Below, in pieces: positions 17,055 to 26,400 of a stretch of DNA of 64,000 bases. The first letter of the stretch is position 1, and the number at the start of each line of letters is the position of its first letter. The position numbers and the translations under genes are program-made. This stretch comes from Merdibacter massiliensis (lineage in GTDB: Bacteria; Bacillota_I; Bacilli_A; Erysipelotrichales; Erysipelotrichaceae): the NCBI RefSeq assembly GCF_900155395.1, contig NZ_LT699725.1:124962-188961 (forward strand). Direction: 5' to 3'. Under the pieces are notes generated by a model. It was given only the letters and a program-made list of their open reading frames with translations. It made no database searches and had not been told where the DNA came from.

Positions 17055-17552
17055 CTACGGAAGCTCATAGATACCGTGGTCGGTTTCCACAAAGCGTCCG
17101 TTGTCGTCAAGGTACTGCCCGTAGGCTTCATAATCGAAATAGCGGATAACACTCTCACTAAGAGAAGTGAACGCTGGGTCGTTGTTCAGAATGTGGCGGG
17201 CAACGTCCGTCATGTTCCTGCACCATGAATAATGAATGATGTTGTTTCTGTATCGGTGCAGTTCGTCTAGGTCAGTGAAATAGCACATCAGCTCCCCGTA
17301 GTCCTCTTTCAAGTCAGAGGGCAGGCTTTCATAGGTATGGTACAGGTCGTCGAGTTTTTCAATGGTGGTATCTTCCTGCACTTCATCAGCAAAGGGAAAC
17401 TCCTTGCCCGTGATGTAATAATAGTCTGTATCTACATCAATCCCCAGCAGTTCTTCCACCTGTTCCGTGTCGATAGGCAGGGTGAACCAAAAGGCTCGTA
17501 TCTCGCCGTCTGTCGGCTCTCTGGCTTCAATCTGCACACGCATTTCTTCCAT
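17055..17552 (-). CDS. Second ArdA-like antirestriction protein
   Basis: A 165-residue acidic protein homologous to its downstream neighbour: MRVQIEA at the start, WFTLPIDTEQVEELLG, FTDLDELHRY, and a C-terminal VIRYFDYEAYGQYL motif. Asp, Glu and Tyr are spread evenly as in DNA-mimic ArdA proteins. The two genes are 17 bases apart on the same strand, a tandem but already diverged pair. Tn916 has only one. Confidence 0.88.
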   Translation of the reverse strand: MEEMRVQIEAREPTDGEIRAFWFTLPIDTEQVEELLGIDVDTDYYYITGKEFPFADEVQEDTTIEKLDDLYHTYESLPSDLKEDYGELMCYFTDLDELHRYRNNIIHYSWCRNMTDVARHILNNDPAFTSLSESVIRYFDYEAYGQYLDDNGRFVETDHGIYELP

Positions 17553-17763
17553 GTTTCATCACGTCCTTTCTTTGTAACGCTTCCTGTATGACGGTGTAAG
17601 GCACACCGAATACATAGCGTGAAAAATCTTCCAACTGTTTCTTAGGGTAGTCGGACAGGCAAAGGCGTTTCATCTCAAACCAGACCGCACGCTTGTAGTA
17701 GGGCAGGTCGGAGAGATACGGACACCCGATTTTTGCCTGCATATCCGTAAAAATATCTTTCAA
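17527..17763 (-). CDS. Small uncharacterised ICE protein
   Basis: A 78-residue soluble protein (MKDIFTDMQAKIGCPYLSDL ...) without membrane segments. Its 3' end overlaps the second ardA start by 26 bases, and a terminator-like hairpin lies between it and orf19. Its fixed place between orf19 and ardA suggests a small transfer-operon gene. I know no function. Confidence 0.65.
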   Translation of the reverse strand: MKDIFTDMQAKIGCPYLSDLPYYKRAVWFEMKRLCLSDYPKKQLEDFSRYVFGVPYTVIQEALQRKDVMKHGRNACAD

Positions 17764-17795
17764 TCAACCACTCCAATCTGAAATTTGAGTATAGA

Positions 17796-17830
17796 AAAAG
17801 CGGTTGATCTCCAAAGGAGTAACCGCTTTT
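17796..17830 (-). terminator. Hairpin between orf19 and the 78-residue gene
   Basis: Perfect 10-bp stem AAAAGCGGTT (17796-17805) / AACCGCTTTT (17821-17830). On the minus strand it is followed by TCTATA, with the stem's own U-run, an ordinary intrinsic terminator shape in the middle of the operon. Confidence 0.7.
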
Positions 17831-17839
17831 AACGATAGG

Positions 17840-18061
17840 CTACGCTCCAATGATACGGTTGAACAGCTCTAACAGCACGTCCTTGACACCGCCTGCATTG
17901 AATACCAGCCCGACGGCGATTAAGGCAATCACAAGGAAGCCGATTAACTTAGAAAACTCTCTCTTAAATCCTAAGTAGATACCGATTACCACGATTGCCA
18001 TAAGCACCAAGCTCTGGGCGTTGCTTAAAAACCAGTTGTATAAGTTCTGTCCGAAATTCAT
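17840..18061 (-). CDS. TcpD-family small membrane protein (Tn916 orf19)
   Basis: A 73-residue protein with two hydrophobic segments (about residues 15-36 and 42-60) separated by GFKREFSKL. It matches the small TcpD-like membrane protein family found between the relaxase and ardA genes of Tn916-type elements. Its ATG overlaps the stop of the 46-residue gene (ATGA), so the two are coupled. Confidence 0.85.
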   Translation of the reverse strand: MNFGQNLYNWFLSNAQSLVLMAIVVIGIYLGFKREFSKLIGFLVIALIAVGLVFNAGGVKDVLLELFNRIIGA

Positions 18062-18198
18062 TCTTTATCAATCCTTTCTTTCTTGATTTCTTCCATTTGT
18101 TCGTCAGCCATTTTGCTGACCTGTGCGATACTCATAAGTACGACACCGATACCCATTCCCAGCGATACCAGCACCAAATCCTTGACAAGTTCTGCCAT
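18058..18198 (-). CDS. Tiny membrane protein, DUF3789-like
   Basis: A 46-codon gene: MAELVKDLVLVSLGMGIGVV, then one membrane helix and a charged Glu/Lys-rich tail. RBS AGGAGA lies about 8 bases before the ATG at 18198, and its TGA overlaps the orf19 ATG. The length and pattern fit DUF3789, small proteins associated with Tn916-like elements. Function unknown, perhaps a channel accessory. Confidence 0.75.
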   Translation of the reverse strand: MAELVKDLVLVSLGMGIGVVLMSIAQVSKMADEQMEEIKKERIDKE

Positions 18199-18213
18199 AA
18201 TCTCAATTCTCCT

Positions 18214-19419
18214 TTATTCTGTGATAAGCTCCTCTGTGTCCGCTGTCTGCTGTCGGATTATCTGCAAGTGCTTTTCCGTCAGCTTTGCGTTGTCCTCAAT
18301 CTCTTTCAGATAGCTCGTACTGTTGCCAGCGTCTATCTTTTTCAGCATTTTTAAGGTCGGGGCAACCTGTCGGCTTATCCAGCCCAGCGTCCTTTCCAAT
18401 GTGTAAGGCTCTGGGTCTGTCGTCAGCTTGACAGGCGGGCGGTCTTTCCCGATAAACCACGCCCAGCGGTCATTGAGCTTCCAGTCTGTCTTTCGCTTCT
18501 CTGGCTCTCTGTCCACGAAGCGGATATAGTGATTGATGATAGAAAATGCCGTCTGTTCTGCGTCATAATGGGTCAGCAGTTCACGGACGGCATAATAGGC
18601 TCTTTCATCTTTCAGTCGTATCTCGAAGCGGTTCTTTATGGGTGCTTCCTCAAGCGGTATTCCCAGCTTTGCGTACTGCTCGTAGTTCTTCTCATAACAG
18701 CAGAAGTAGACTTCCGATTTCAGAGAGCCGATATACAGCGTGTGTCCCATGCCCGCCTTGTCCTGCTCGTTGTGCTTCACCAGCTCGCCCGAAGCATAGG
18801 ACTTGAAAGAACGGAACAGGGAAACACATTCCTCACGGTTGCATTTGGCGGTCAGATCTGGAATATCCAGTATGCCCGCCCTGTCATTAATCGCAAGGTC
18901 AAGGCGTTTCATCACACCGCCCTCAACCAGAGCGTCCATGAGGAAGTCATACCAGCTACGCCCCTGTGCCACCAGATAGCTTTCAAACTGGCGACAGCCT
19001 TTGCCTTTCAGCTCCAGAAGCGTGCCTTTTTCCTCGTCCTGTGAAGTGTAGACGAACACATCACCCAGATAGTAATGCTCTGTGTATTTGTAGTGTCCGT
19101 AGTCCTCATGGAGCATATAGTCAATGTTGAGCTTCAATATATCTCTGATAACGTGCTGTATATCCAGCGTGGGGAAACGGATACGCACATAGTCGAACAG
19201 CAGGAACATGGGAGCGTCGGGATTGAATTTCTCGACCGCTTCCATGAGCTTTTCCTGCATATCGTCCGTGAGCTTGACCTTTCCCGCTTCGATACGGTTC
19301 AAGTGTTCACGGCTAACATTAGCCATGATTGCAAGCCTTGTCTGGGACACGCCGTAAGATAGGCGTTTCTCTTTCAAGGCGGTGATAAAGGTGCTTTCAT
19401 TCAGCCTGCATACCCCCAA
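18214..19419 (-). CDS. Relaxase MobT / Rep_trans family (Tn916 orf20)
   Basis: A 401-residue protein with an N-terminal XRE helix-turn-helix (VSQTRLAIMANVSREHLNRIEAG, about residues 23-46) followed by the Rep_trans-like domain (KRLDLAINDRAG, about 173-185, and GHTLYIGSLKSEVYFCCYEK). It nicks oriT and starts rolling-circle transfer and replication, with the FtsK-like Orf21 as coupling protein. The start is a TTG in the given frame and is uncertain at the extreme N-terminus; the HTH sets the latest possible start. Confidence 0.93.
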   Translation of the reverse strand: MGVCRLNESTFITALKEKRLSYGVSQTRLAIMANVSREHLNRIEAGKVKLTDDMQEKLMEAVEKFNPDAPMFLLFDYVRIRFPTLDIQHVIRDILKLNIDYMLHEDYGHYKYTEHYYLGDVFVYTSQDEEKGTLLELKGKGCRQFESYLVAQGRSWYDFLMDALVEGGVMKRLDLAINDRAGILDIPDLTAKCNREECVSLFRSFKSYASGELVKHNEQDKAGMGHTLYIGSLKSEVYFCCYEKNYEQYAKLGIPLEEAPIKNRFEIRLKDERAYYAVRELLTHYDAEQTAFSIINHYIRFVDREPEKRKTDWKLNDRWAWFIGKDRPPVKLTTDPEPYTLERTLGWISRQVAPTLKMLKKIDAGNSTSYLKEIEDNAKLTEKHLQIIRQQTADTEELITE

Positions 19420-19532
19420 TCGTGAAAGTGTGATATTTTCCGCCGATTGTCACAGTCGGTCAGTAGTTTCAGAAAACCCTTATGCCAAGCGGGATTTCCA
19501 GACTTTTTGACCGTAGTTTCCAGCGGAATTGT

Positions 19533-19590
19533 GCCCCTCTGTTAGATACCGAGGGGCTTCTTTCGTGGAGCAGGGCAAGCCCTGCTCCAC
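19533..19590. other. Candidate oriT region: two strong hairpins upstream of the relaxase gene
   Basis: The 225-base gap between the relaxase gene and the 137-residue gene holds a hairpin with arms GCCCCTC/GAGGGGC (19533-19539/19551-19557). An almost loopless perfect 12-bp inverted repeat follows (19565-19576/19579-19590, 2-base loop). In Tn916 the origin of transfer lies between orf20 and orf21, so this is the likely oriT. The nick site was not located. Confidence 0.5.
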
Positions 19591-19644
19591 AGGACGGCTT
19601 GCACGGTCTGGGTCGCTTCGCTGACCGTTCCAGCCGTCAGTGGT

Positions 19645-20058
19645 TCAGCCTATCCTTGTCATGCCCGTATAAACTACGATACAATCGGTATCTCTTGAAA
19701 GGCATTTTCTGGCTATATCCTTGTCAATCTCGTATTCACGGCATACCTGTCTGAAATGCTCCCTGTCCATGACAAGAAACGTATAGCGGAAAAGACAGCC
19801 CAGCAGGTTCGCCATGTGTGCGGGAAGCTCCACGGAAAACAGCAACGGCATTTCCAGATAATCCTCCGCCAAATCTTCCAATAAATCCGACATTCTCTCA
19901 TGGAAAAGTGTTTCTGGATAGTCGTCGTCCTGTTTATAATCACTGTCTGCCGTAAAAGCTAAATCGGACAGGAATTTTCCATATCCCAATCCGATACAGG
20001 TAAGTACACTGTCGGTACATTCTGGTTCATAATGGATTTCCAAATATCCCATAATCAT
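19645..20058 (-). CDS. Uncharacterised protein between relaxase and coupling protein
   Basis: A 137-residue acidic soluble protein (GYLEIHYEPECTDSVLTCIG..., ELPAHMANLLGCLFRYTFLV). It overlaps the orf21 stop by 4 bases, so it is translated with the coupling protein. There is no counterpart in Tn916 itself. The location beside oriT suggests a role in DNA processing or regulation, but no domain is recognised. Confidence 0.65.
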   Translation of the reverse strand: MIMGYLEIHYEPECTDSVLTCIGLGYGKFLSDLAFTADSDYKQDDDYPETLFHERMSDLLEDLAEDYLEMPLLFSVELPAHMANLLGCLFRYTFLVMDREHFRQVCREYEIDKDIARKCLSRDTDCIVVYTGMTRIG

Positions 20059-21443
20059 TCAATCTCCTTTTGTTTCTCTGGTACGGCTTGCCTTGCCAGT
20101 GCAAGAGAGCCGATAGTCTGTAAAAAATCATGCCCCTTTGGTACAAGGGGAGTGTAAAATTCCGATATGACGCTCGTACCTACGTCACAATAACCACGTC
20201 CTTTGATACGCTTCTGGAAGAACTGTTTCTTTACGTCGCTTCCAAAAAGCATACCGTAGCCTAGCTCGCTGATACGTCCCAAACCCACACGGAAGTTGAA
20301 GTTATCTCTGATACCGTCGCTGAAATACTTTGCGTCGGGACGCTGGCAGGCGACAATAAGAAAATAGCCCGCCTGTCTGCCAAGCATGACGATTTTCTTT
20401 AGCTGGCTTAAAAGGCTCATGCTTTCCTTTGTCCCCAGCATTTCCAAGAACGCCACATACTCGTCAAAGATAAGGAAGCAGGGCGGTAAGCCCAGATAGG
20501 CATAGTTCTCGCCCGTCTTGTAGGCTGGGTGGTGTTTCATTTCTTCGCTCCTTGCCACCATGCCCTCATAGAACGCATTGACACATTCAATCATATCTTC
20601 TTTGGTGTGGTACACGTTGTCCATGACCGTACCCAAGTCCGCAAGGTCAGCGTTCTTAGGGTCTAAGATGAAAAGCTGGGCGTTGGTCTGCAAGAGGGCT
20701 TCAATGATTGTCAGCAGGAAATAGGTCTTTCCACCGCCAGTCCCGCCACAGATAAGGGCGTGAGGGAGTATGTCGTATTCCCATGTGAGGTTCTTCATCA
20801 GACGCAAGCCCCCGTTTTCAGCTTTTACCTCGTCAATCGTGATACGGTTTGCTATCATGTCATAGAGCAGGGTGTACTCGATATAGCCGTCATGGAGCGT
20901 CTTGTCGGTCAGCTCACAGTACAGCCCGCTTTCCAGCTTATCTTCCAGTCTAAGGAGCTGGTCTTGATACTTCCCTAAAGAGATTTCACAGCGGATATGG
21001 AGCAAGCCCGTTTCCATTTGATAATAGATTTTAGGAAACCAGACGATTTTTTCCCTTGATCTGCTCTGCAGGTCAGTGAAAAAACCGCTGTCCTGTACGG
21101 TCTGTGCTTCATACCACTTATTGTCCAATATCATGCGTGCCAGCTTTTGACGGTGTAATAGCTTCTTGAAGCGGTCATGGAAGAAGCGGTAATAAAGAAA
21201 AGCGACCAATGCACAGGCAAAAGTCGCTATCCCTATGGTTATGAAGTTGTATGTGGAAAGCGTCACGTCATTATCAAGCAGGCTGAAATGCTCCCAATCG
21301 GTACGCATGAGCTGTCCCATGTTCAGTAGCAGGAGAACCGCCACGAACAGAAATAGGAGCGTACCTACGCAGAAGCGGTACACAAGGTTCTTGTCGCTGG
21401 CTCTGATACGCTTTCCCTTGTATTTTAAAATATTCATAAACAC
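20055..21443 (-). CDS. FtsK/SpoIIIE-type coupling protein (Tn916 orf21)
   Basis: A 462-residue protein with two N-terminal membrane helices (about residues 25-45 and 68-88) and a cytoplasmic FtsK/HerA ATPase domain: Walker A GGTGGGKTYF (about residue 235), Walker B CFLIFDEYVAF (about 326). It brings the relaxase-bound strand to the channel. It is preceded by a terminator-like hairpin (21461-21493) and followed by the 137-residue gene. Confidence 0.95.
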   Translation of the reverse strand: MFMNILKYKGKRIRASDKNLVYRFCVGTLLFLFVAVLLLLNMGQLMRTDWEHFSLLDNDVTLSTYNFITIGIATFACALVAFLYYRFFHDRFKKLLHRQKLARMILDNKWYEAQTVQDSGFFTDLQSRSREKIVWFPKIYYQMETGLLHIRCEISLGKYQDQLLRLEDKLESGLYCELTDKTLHDGYIEYTLLYDMIANRITIDEVKAENGGLRLMKNLTWEYDILPHALICGGTGGGKTYFLLTIIEALLQTNAQLFILDPKNADLADLGTVMDNVYHTKEDMIECVNAFYEGMVARSEEMKHHPAYKTGENYAYLGLPPCFLIFDEYVAFLEMLGTKESMSLLSQLKKIVMLGRQAGYFLIVACQRPDAKYFSDGIRDNFNFRVGLGRISELGYGMLFGSDVKKQFFQKRIKGRGYCDVGTSVISEFYTPLVPKGHDFLQTIGSLALARQAVPEKQKEIE

Positions 21444-21460
21444 CCCTTTCTGGATATGGA

Positions 21461-21493
21461 AAAAGCGGTCAATCGTAAAGACTAACCGCTTTT
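21461..21493 (-). terminator. Hairpin upstream of orf21
   Basis: Stem AAAAGCGGT (21461-21469) / ACCGCTTTT (21485-21493), with a T-run followed by CCATAT on the minus strand. It lies between the MerR-like gene (21503) and orf21 (21443), and would stop or attenuate transcription entering the transfer genes. Confidence 0.7.
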
Positions 21494-21502
21494 GTAATTA
21501 CT

Positions 21503-21763
21503 TTAATCGATTTTTAATATGGCTTTAATTTCTGGAATAGTTTTCTTTTGCTCACGCAATTCTTTGATGTAGAAAATTCGTTCCATACTTTCCACACGTT
21601 TATAACGTCTTGTCAGATTTTCTTCCGCTTGCTCAAAAGGGAGCATACCTTCTTCCGTATAGAACTTTAATGTACTGTATCTTACATCTGTGAGCCTTAC
21701 TAATTCACCGATAGTTACATACTCTGAATTTTTTATTACCTCCATACTTCTTTGCCTAGACAT
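21503..21763 (-). CDS. MerR-family regulator (short)
   Basis: An 86-residue protein with a MerR-type winged helix (YVTIGELVRLTDVRYSTLKFYTEEGML, about residues 15-41) and a second helix pair (ERIFYIKELREQKKTIPEIK). It lacks the long C-terminal effector domain, so no ligand can be predicted. It is 13 bases downstream of the GPP34-like gene, and together they form a two-gene insertion between orf22 and orf21. Confidence 0.82.
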   Translation of the reverse strand: MSRQRSMEVIKNSEYVTIGELVRLTDVRYSTLKFYTEEGMLPFEQAEENLTRRYKRVESMERIFYIKELREQKKTIPEIKAILKID

Positions 21764-21776
21764 ATGAACTTCTCCA

Positions 21777-22433
21777 TTAGCTATAAGCTACGATTAAAAC
21801 ATTCATCATTGTAATCATGTATTCCACATTATTCACCATATCTTTAATTGATTTTCCTGTATCAGAATTTGTTATTTCTTTTAATTTCTTCTTAATCTCT
21901 TTTTGTTCATATTCAGAAAAATAGGTTTTTAACACCTTGCTCTTATCTAAGAGGATAATCAGCGAAGCAATATCTTCCGTAACTTCAACATCTTCTAAAA
22001 ATTCTGCCCTTATCATATCAACAACATAATGAACAGCATTTGCATTTGGAATATAGGCATTTTTATTTCCGAATATGCCTGTACGGGTAACTTCAACCAA
22101 ACCTAAATCTTTTAAAGAAGCACCAATGGTATTAACAAGTTCATAGCCTCTATCCTTAAATGAATAGTTATATGCTTCTAATATTTTTTCCAGTTTTACA
22201 GGTTTTTGCTGATTTACAAAATCATATAGAGGTTTTAAATAAAGCTTTTCGTCTGGAAGATTATTCGTCACAGTGACTCTCTTTTTATCAATTTTAATAC
22301 AGTCCTCTAATTGCAATTCTAATAAACCAGACGCTATAAGGCAAATCAACTTCTCTGAACCAAATCCAGAAATTTTCCCTTTGGAATTTACCGCACAAAT
22401 CAAATACTCTTGTGTAATAGATAAATCTTTCAT
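21777..22433 (-). CDS. GPP34 (Golgi phosphoprotein 3)-like protein
   Basis: A 218-residue protein. The N-terminal pattern LSITQEYLICAVNSKGKISG ... LICLIASGLLELQLEDCIKID, then a helical region with KDRGYELVNTIGASLKDLGLVEV, matches the GPP34 fold: an opening helix, a K-G turn, an (A/S)-G-LLEL helix, an 'l...l...L' middle and a late 'L...G' motif. Eukaryotic GOLPH3 binds phosphatidylinositol-4-phosphate; bacterial members are mostly uncharacterised. Its presence in an ICE with a MerR regulator is unusual. Similarity judged by eye. Confidence 0.65.
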   Translation of the reverse strand: MKDLSITQEYLICAVNSKGKISGFGSEKLICLIASGLLELQLEDCIKIDKKRVTVTNNLPDEKLYLKPLYDFVNQQKPVKLEKILEAYNYSFKDRGYELVNTIGASLKDLGLVEVTRTGIFGNKNAYIPNANAVHYVVDMIRAEFLEDVEVTEDIASLIILLDKSKVLKTYFSEYEQKEIKKKLKEITNSDTGKSIKDMVNNVEYMITMMNVLIVAYS

Positions 22434-22514
22434 TTTGAGTTCTCCTTTCTAGTTACTACTTATTACTTACGATTTAATATTACACTATCGTATGCGGTTA
22501 GTCAAGAGAATGTG

Positions 22515-22901
22515 TTATTTTTTCTGTTGTCCCTGCGGAGCGTGGTTCTGCGGATTGCCTGCGGACTGACCGCCTTTATTTTTCAGCACAATGTCGTCTG
22601 CCTTGATGTACCACTCCACGTCTGCCCCTCGGTAGTTGGCGTTAGCCACCGTATCGGCAACAGGATTGATAAGCTCCACCTCGGCATTGTACGGGTAGTC
22701 CTTGACAGGGATTTCCGCTGGGATAGATACCTGTATCGTGCGTTCCTGCTGACTACACTTCAAGTCATAGGTTCTACGCTTGATTTCTTCGCTGGTTGTC
22801 CCGTCCTCATTCTCCACACGCACCTCATGTCTTAATGCGGAGAACTTCAATACTCCGAAAGTCTTTTCCTTATCTAATACAATTCCATTCGCTAATCTCA
22901 T
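22515..22901 (-). CDS. YdcP/DUF961-family conjugation protein (Tn916 orf22)
   Basis: A 128-residue protein (MRLANGIVLDKEKTFGVLKFS..., EIPVKDYPYNAEVELINPVAD, GADVEWYIKADDIV). It has a paralogue in the next upstream gene, as Tn916 orf22/orf23. It ends in a Gly/Gln-rich tail. It belongs to the early transfer genes; its exact role is not established. It is 15 bases from orf23. Confidence 0.9.
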   Translation of the reverse strand: MRLANGIVLDKEKTFGVLKFSALRHEVRVENEDGTTSEEIKRRTYDLKCSQQERTIQVSIPAEIPVKDYPYNAEVELINPVADTVANANYRGADVEWYIKADDIVLKNKGGQSAGNPQNHAPQGQQKK

Positions 22902-22916
22902 AATCTGATACCCCCT

Positions 22917-23258
22917 TTACTTGCTTTCCTCGGCTGGAAGCATATCATCAGCCGTTAAGATATAGTTTGTGTAGCCACGACCTCGCACGTTCTTTCCCTC
23001 GGCGGTAATCTTAGGATTGATGAGCTTGACTTTTTGCTCATACTTGAAACGCTTTTCACCAGCCTTTGCGGGAAGCACCACGATAATGTCGTCGGCTCTC
23101 TGAATGTCGGAATACAGGTTATAGCTTCTCGTCACGGGAACAAAGCGACCATTGACACGCTGTTGCTCCACCTCATTTTCTCCTGCAAACTCCAAATTTC
23201 CAAAAGTCTGTGCCATATCAGGCACAATATATTTCAATTTCATGTGTTCATACCTCAT
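22917..23258 (-). CDS. YdcP/DUF961-family conjugation protein (Tn916 orf23)
   Basis: A 113-residue protein homologous to orf22 (LKYIVPDMAQTFGNLEFAG, FKYEQKVKLINPKI, GYTNYILTADDM). It is the first gene of the conserved transfer operon in this element. A 176-base gap upstream, with a complex inverted structure (about 23307-23362), separates it from the adhesin gene. Confidence 0.9.
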   Translation of the reverse strand: MRYEHMKLKYIVPDMAQTFGNLEFAGENEVEQQRVNGRFVPVTRSYNLYSDIQRADDIIVVLPAKAGEKRFKYEQKVKLINPKITAEGKNVRGRGYTNYILTADDMLPAEESK

Positions 23259-23434
23259 TTCTTTCTGTGATTGATATGTGGGGAGCTACACTCCCCACGC
23301 CCCTAGTGGACTGTTCTTTTCCGTTGATCTGCAAGCAGAAGAACAGAAAAGGAACAGTTTCGATTTTCTTTTCCTGTTACAAGTCCATACGGCGGGGAAC
23401 GTGATTTCTTCATCATCATAAGCAGACCACCCGA

Positions 23435-26400
23435 TTAGGAACGTCTACGCTTGAAGAAGTATGTTCCTGCCACGCCTGCGCCAGAGAGAACAAGAAGCCC
23501 TAAAAATAAGGCAATGTTTGTATTATCGCCTGTCTTTGGAGCGTCGCTTGTTTTGGTCGGTGTATCTGGTGTGGTCGGCTGTTCCGGCTCTGTTGGTTCT
23601 TCCGGCGTTTCTGGTACTTCTGTGATTGTCACAGTCTGCCCGTCATCCTCAATGTCCTTATGCTCTGTAACCTTAGTCGGCTCGTCTGGATTGCTCAAAT
23701 CGTATAATTCCTCAAAGGTCACAAGCTCTTTCCCGCCAAGCTCGGAAGCGTCGAATGTAAAGGCAATCTGTACTTCCATACTTTCACTGTCGGCGGTAAA
23801 AGTATAGTCATTCTCGACACGCTCTCCGTTGATGATAAGCTCTGCGTTTTCGTCCTTAATCATCTGCCAGCCTTTGAGCTGATACTTTGTGCCGATTTCC
23901 AAGCCGTCAAGGGTCACGGTATCAATGATTGTCACGTCTTTTCCAGCTTCAATCTCTTTCTTTCCGTCCTCGCTGGTCGCTGTGGTATGAATAGAGATGA
24001 TACGCTCCGTGATAAGAACCGTCTGTCCCTCGTCGTCAATGTCCTTGTGTCCAGCCACCTTTACAGGCTCGTCCTCATTGGAAAGGTCGTAAAGTTCCTC
24101 AAAGGTCACAAGGTTCTTGCCACCTAAATCAGACGCATTGAATGTATAGGAAATTTCCACTTTCATTTCTTCATCATCAGCAGTAAAGGTATAGCTGTTC
24201 TCTACACGCTGTCCGTCGATAAGAAGCTCGGCGTTTTCCTCTTTCAACATCTGCCAGCCTTTCAACTGATACTTTGTTCCTTTTTCCAGTCCGTCCAGCG
24301 TAACCGTGTCAACGATTGTTACCTCTTTACCAGCCACGATAGACTTCTCGCCGTCCTTGCCTGTGGCTGTGGTATGGATAGAGATTTCTTTCTCGTATTC
24401 ATCAGTAAGTGTCCCTAAGTCAACAGTCACATTGTTTCTGGACACCACGATTTCAAAGGCAGGGATAAGCTCAAAGCCTTTGTTGCTCTCACAGCGTAAT
24501 TCCTCAATGATATAGGTATCGTAAATCAAAGCACCTTTGCTGTCGTCTGGCTCACTTATTCCAAACCAGATACCGTCCTCGCTGGTCTTTCCTGCGTTGG
24601 TGTTGTTCTTATGGGAAGCCCAGTCAGAAGAAGTGGAGAACTGCCCGTTATCATCAGTTACGATAATGTGGCTCTCACCTGTGGTCTTGCTGGTGATCCT
24701 AAACGGAACTCCCGCAAGACGCTGGTGTGTGCCAGCACCAATCTTGACACCCTCTAGGTCGCCACGCTTCACTTGATTGTAGATTGATGTGTCTGTCCCT
24801 GTAAGGTCAACGATTTTTCCGTCCTCTGTGATTTCAAATTCAATCGGTTCTGCGCCGTCCGTCAGATAGCCCTCTGGTGCTTTGCTTTCCTCAATACGGT
24901 ATTTCCCGTAAGGGAGTAAATCAGCAGAAGTAGAAGCCACGCCCTCAATGTCGGTAAGGATTGTCTTTACCACTTCGCCTTTATTGTAGAGCTTGCCCTC
25001 GACAAGTACGGCGTTGTCATTTAAGGAAATGATTTCAAATTCAGCGTCTTTCAAGGTCGCACTTCCTTGACCTTTGGTATCGCTGGTTTCCAAATCTCTT
25101 TTCTGGATTTTCACACCGCCACGGATAACCTTGTCTGATACATGGTACTGATTGCTTCCAGACAATACGGCAATGTCGCCGTCCTCGGTAATCTGTGTAA
25201 GGTACATTCCTTTCATCTGTTCTTCGCTACCGTTTGCCTGCATATACGCACCGTCAAGAAGATAGCCGTTAGGAGCTTTCGTTTCCTCAACGGTCAGTGT
25301 TCCTAAAGGAAGCACGTTCTTACCGTTCTGTGTATAGAAGCTGTCCCCAGATACCTTGTATTCATCAGAAAGGCGGGAAACGTAATGGATAGTGCCGTCG
25401 CCGTCCTTTTCAGCGATTGTCTTTGTCACCCATGTTTTGGTAGGCTCGCTAGGGAGATTGTCAGCGGTATAGTGTCCCGCATAGAATTTCCATGTGAACT
25501 CCGCACCCTCTAGGGAAGCGTCGCCCTGTGGAGCGTCTTTCTGTGTTTCCATGTCAATCTTGAAAAGCTCGATAAGTGTATCTGTGACCTTTGGCGTATC
25601 TGATACATTAAATGTCGCTGTTTTGCCAGCTTCCACATTTAAGGAATAGACAGTGCTGTCCACCTTATAGCCAGCAGGAGCAGAAAGCTCTTTGATGTAG
25701 ACTGTGCCAGCCTTTACTTCCACGGTATCAGTATTTCCGCTATTATCAGTTGTAAGGGTGGCAAGCTGTTTCGTACAGTCCTTATCAGAATAGACACCAT
25801 AAGTCGCACCAGCGATAGAGTAAAGCCCGTTTCCGTCGGTAATGCTGGTATTACTGGAAGTCTTTTTAAGGGTGGCATTTCCTACGGCAAGTTTCGCCCA
25901 GAACTGTCCAATGTCCTGTCCCTCACCAGAATAGATGTAACCACCACATGCATAGCGTCCCTTGTTCTCGCTGGCAAAGGCTTTCGCCCCAGAGTAAACC
26001 TCGTCCTGTATCGCTTTTGGGATTTCATCATAGGAAGCTCTGACGTTATCGCATTGCCAGCCCAGATGAACACTCAATCTCTGCCATACGACGCACTGTT
26101 TCAAAAGATAGATATGCTGACTGCTCAATCCGCTGTGGCTCTGCACATACTGATTAACATACTCGATTGAGAGGGCAACATCTGAAATCTGTTCGTAGCT
26201 CATGCGTGTGCTTGCGTCGGCTCTGGTCTTGTAGCCATTGCGGAAGTTGGTGTTAATATCCACGCAGAAAGCGTCCTCGCCCTCAACGGTCATGTGTCCC
26301 TCATTGAATGTCGAACCGATAGAACCGTCATTCATCACTTTTTCAACGATACCGACACGCTCGGCACTTTCTGTCCAGTATTGCTTCTCGGAAGCGTGGA

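Noticed and set aside
23612..24385. CRISPR-like repeats
   Set aside because: The repeated units are coding VaFE domains of about 129 codons, not short spaced direct repeats. No CRISPR array or cas gene was seen in the window.
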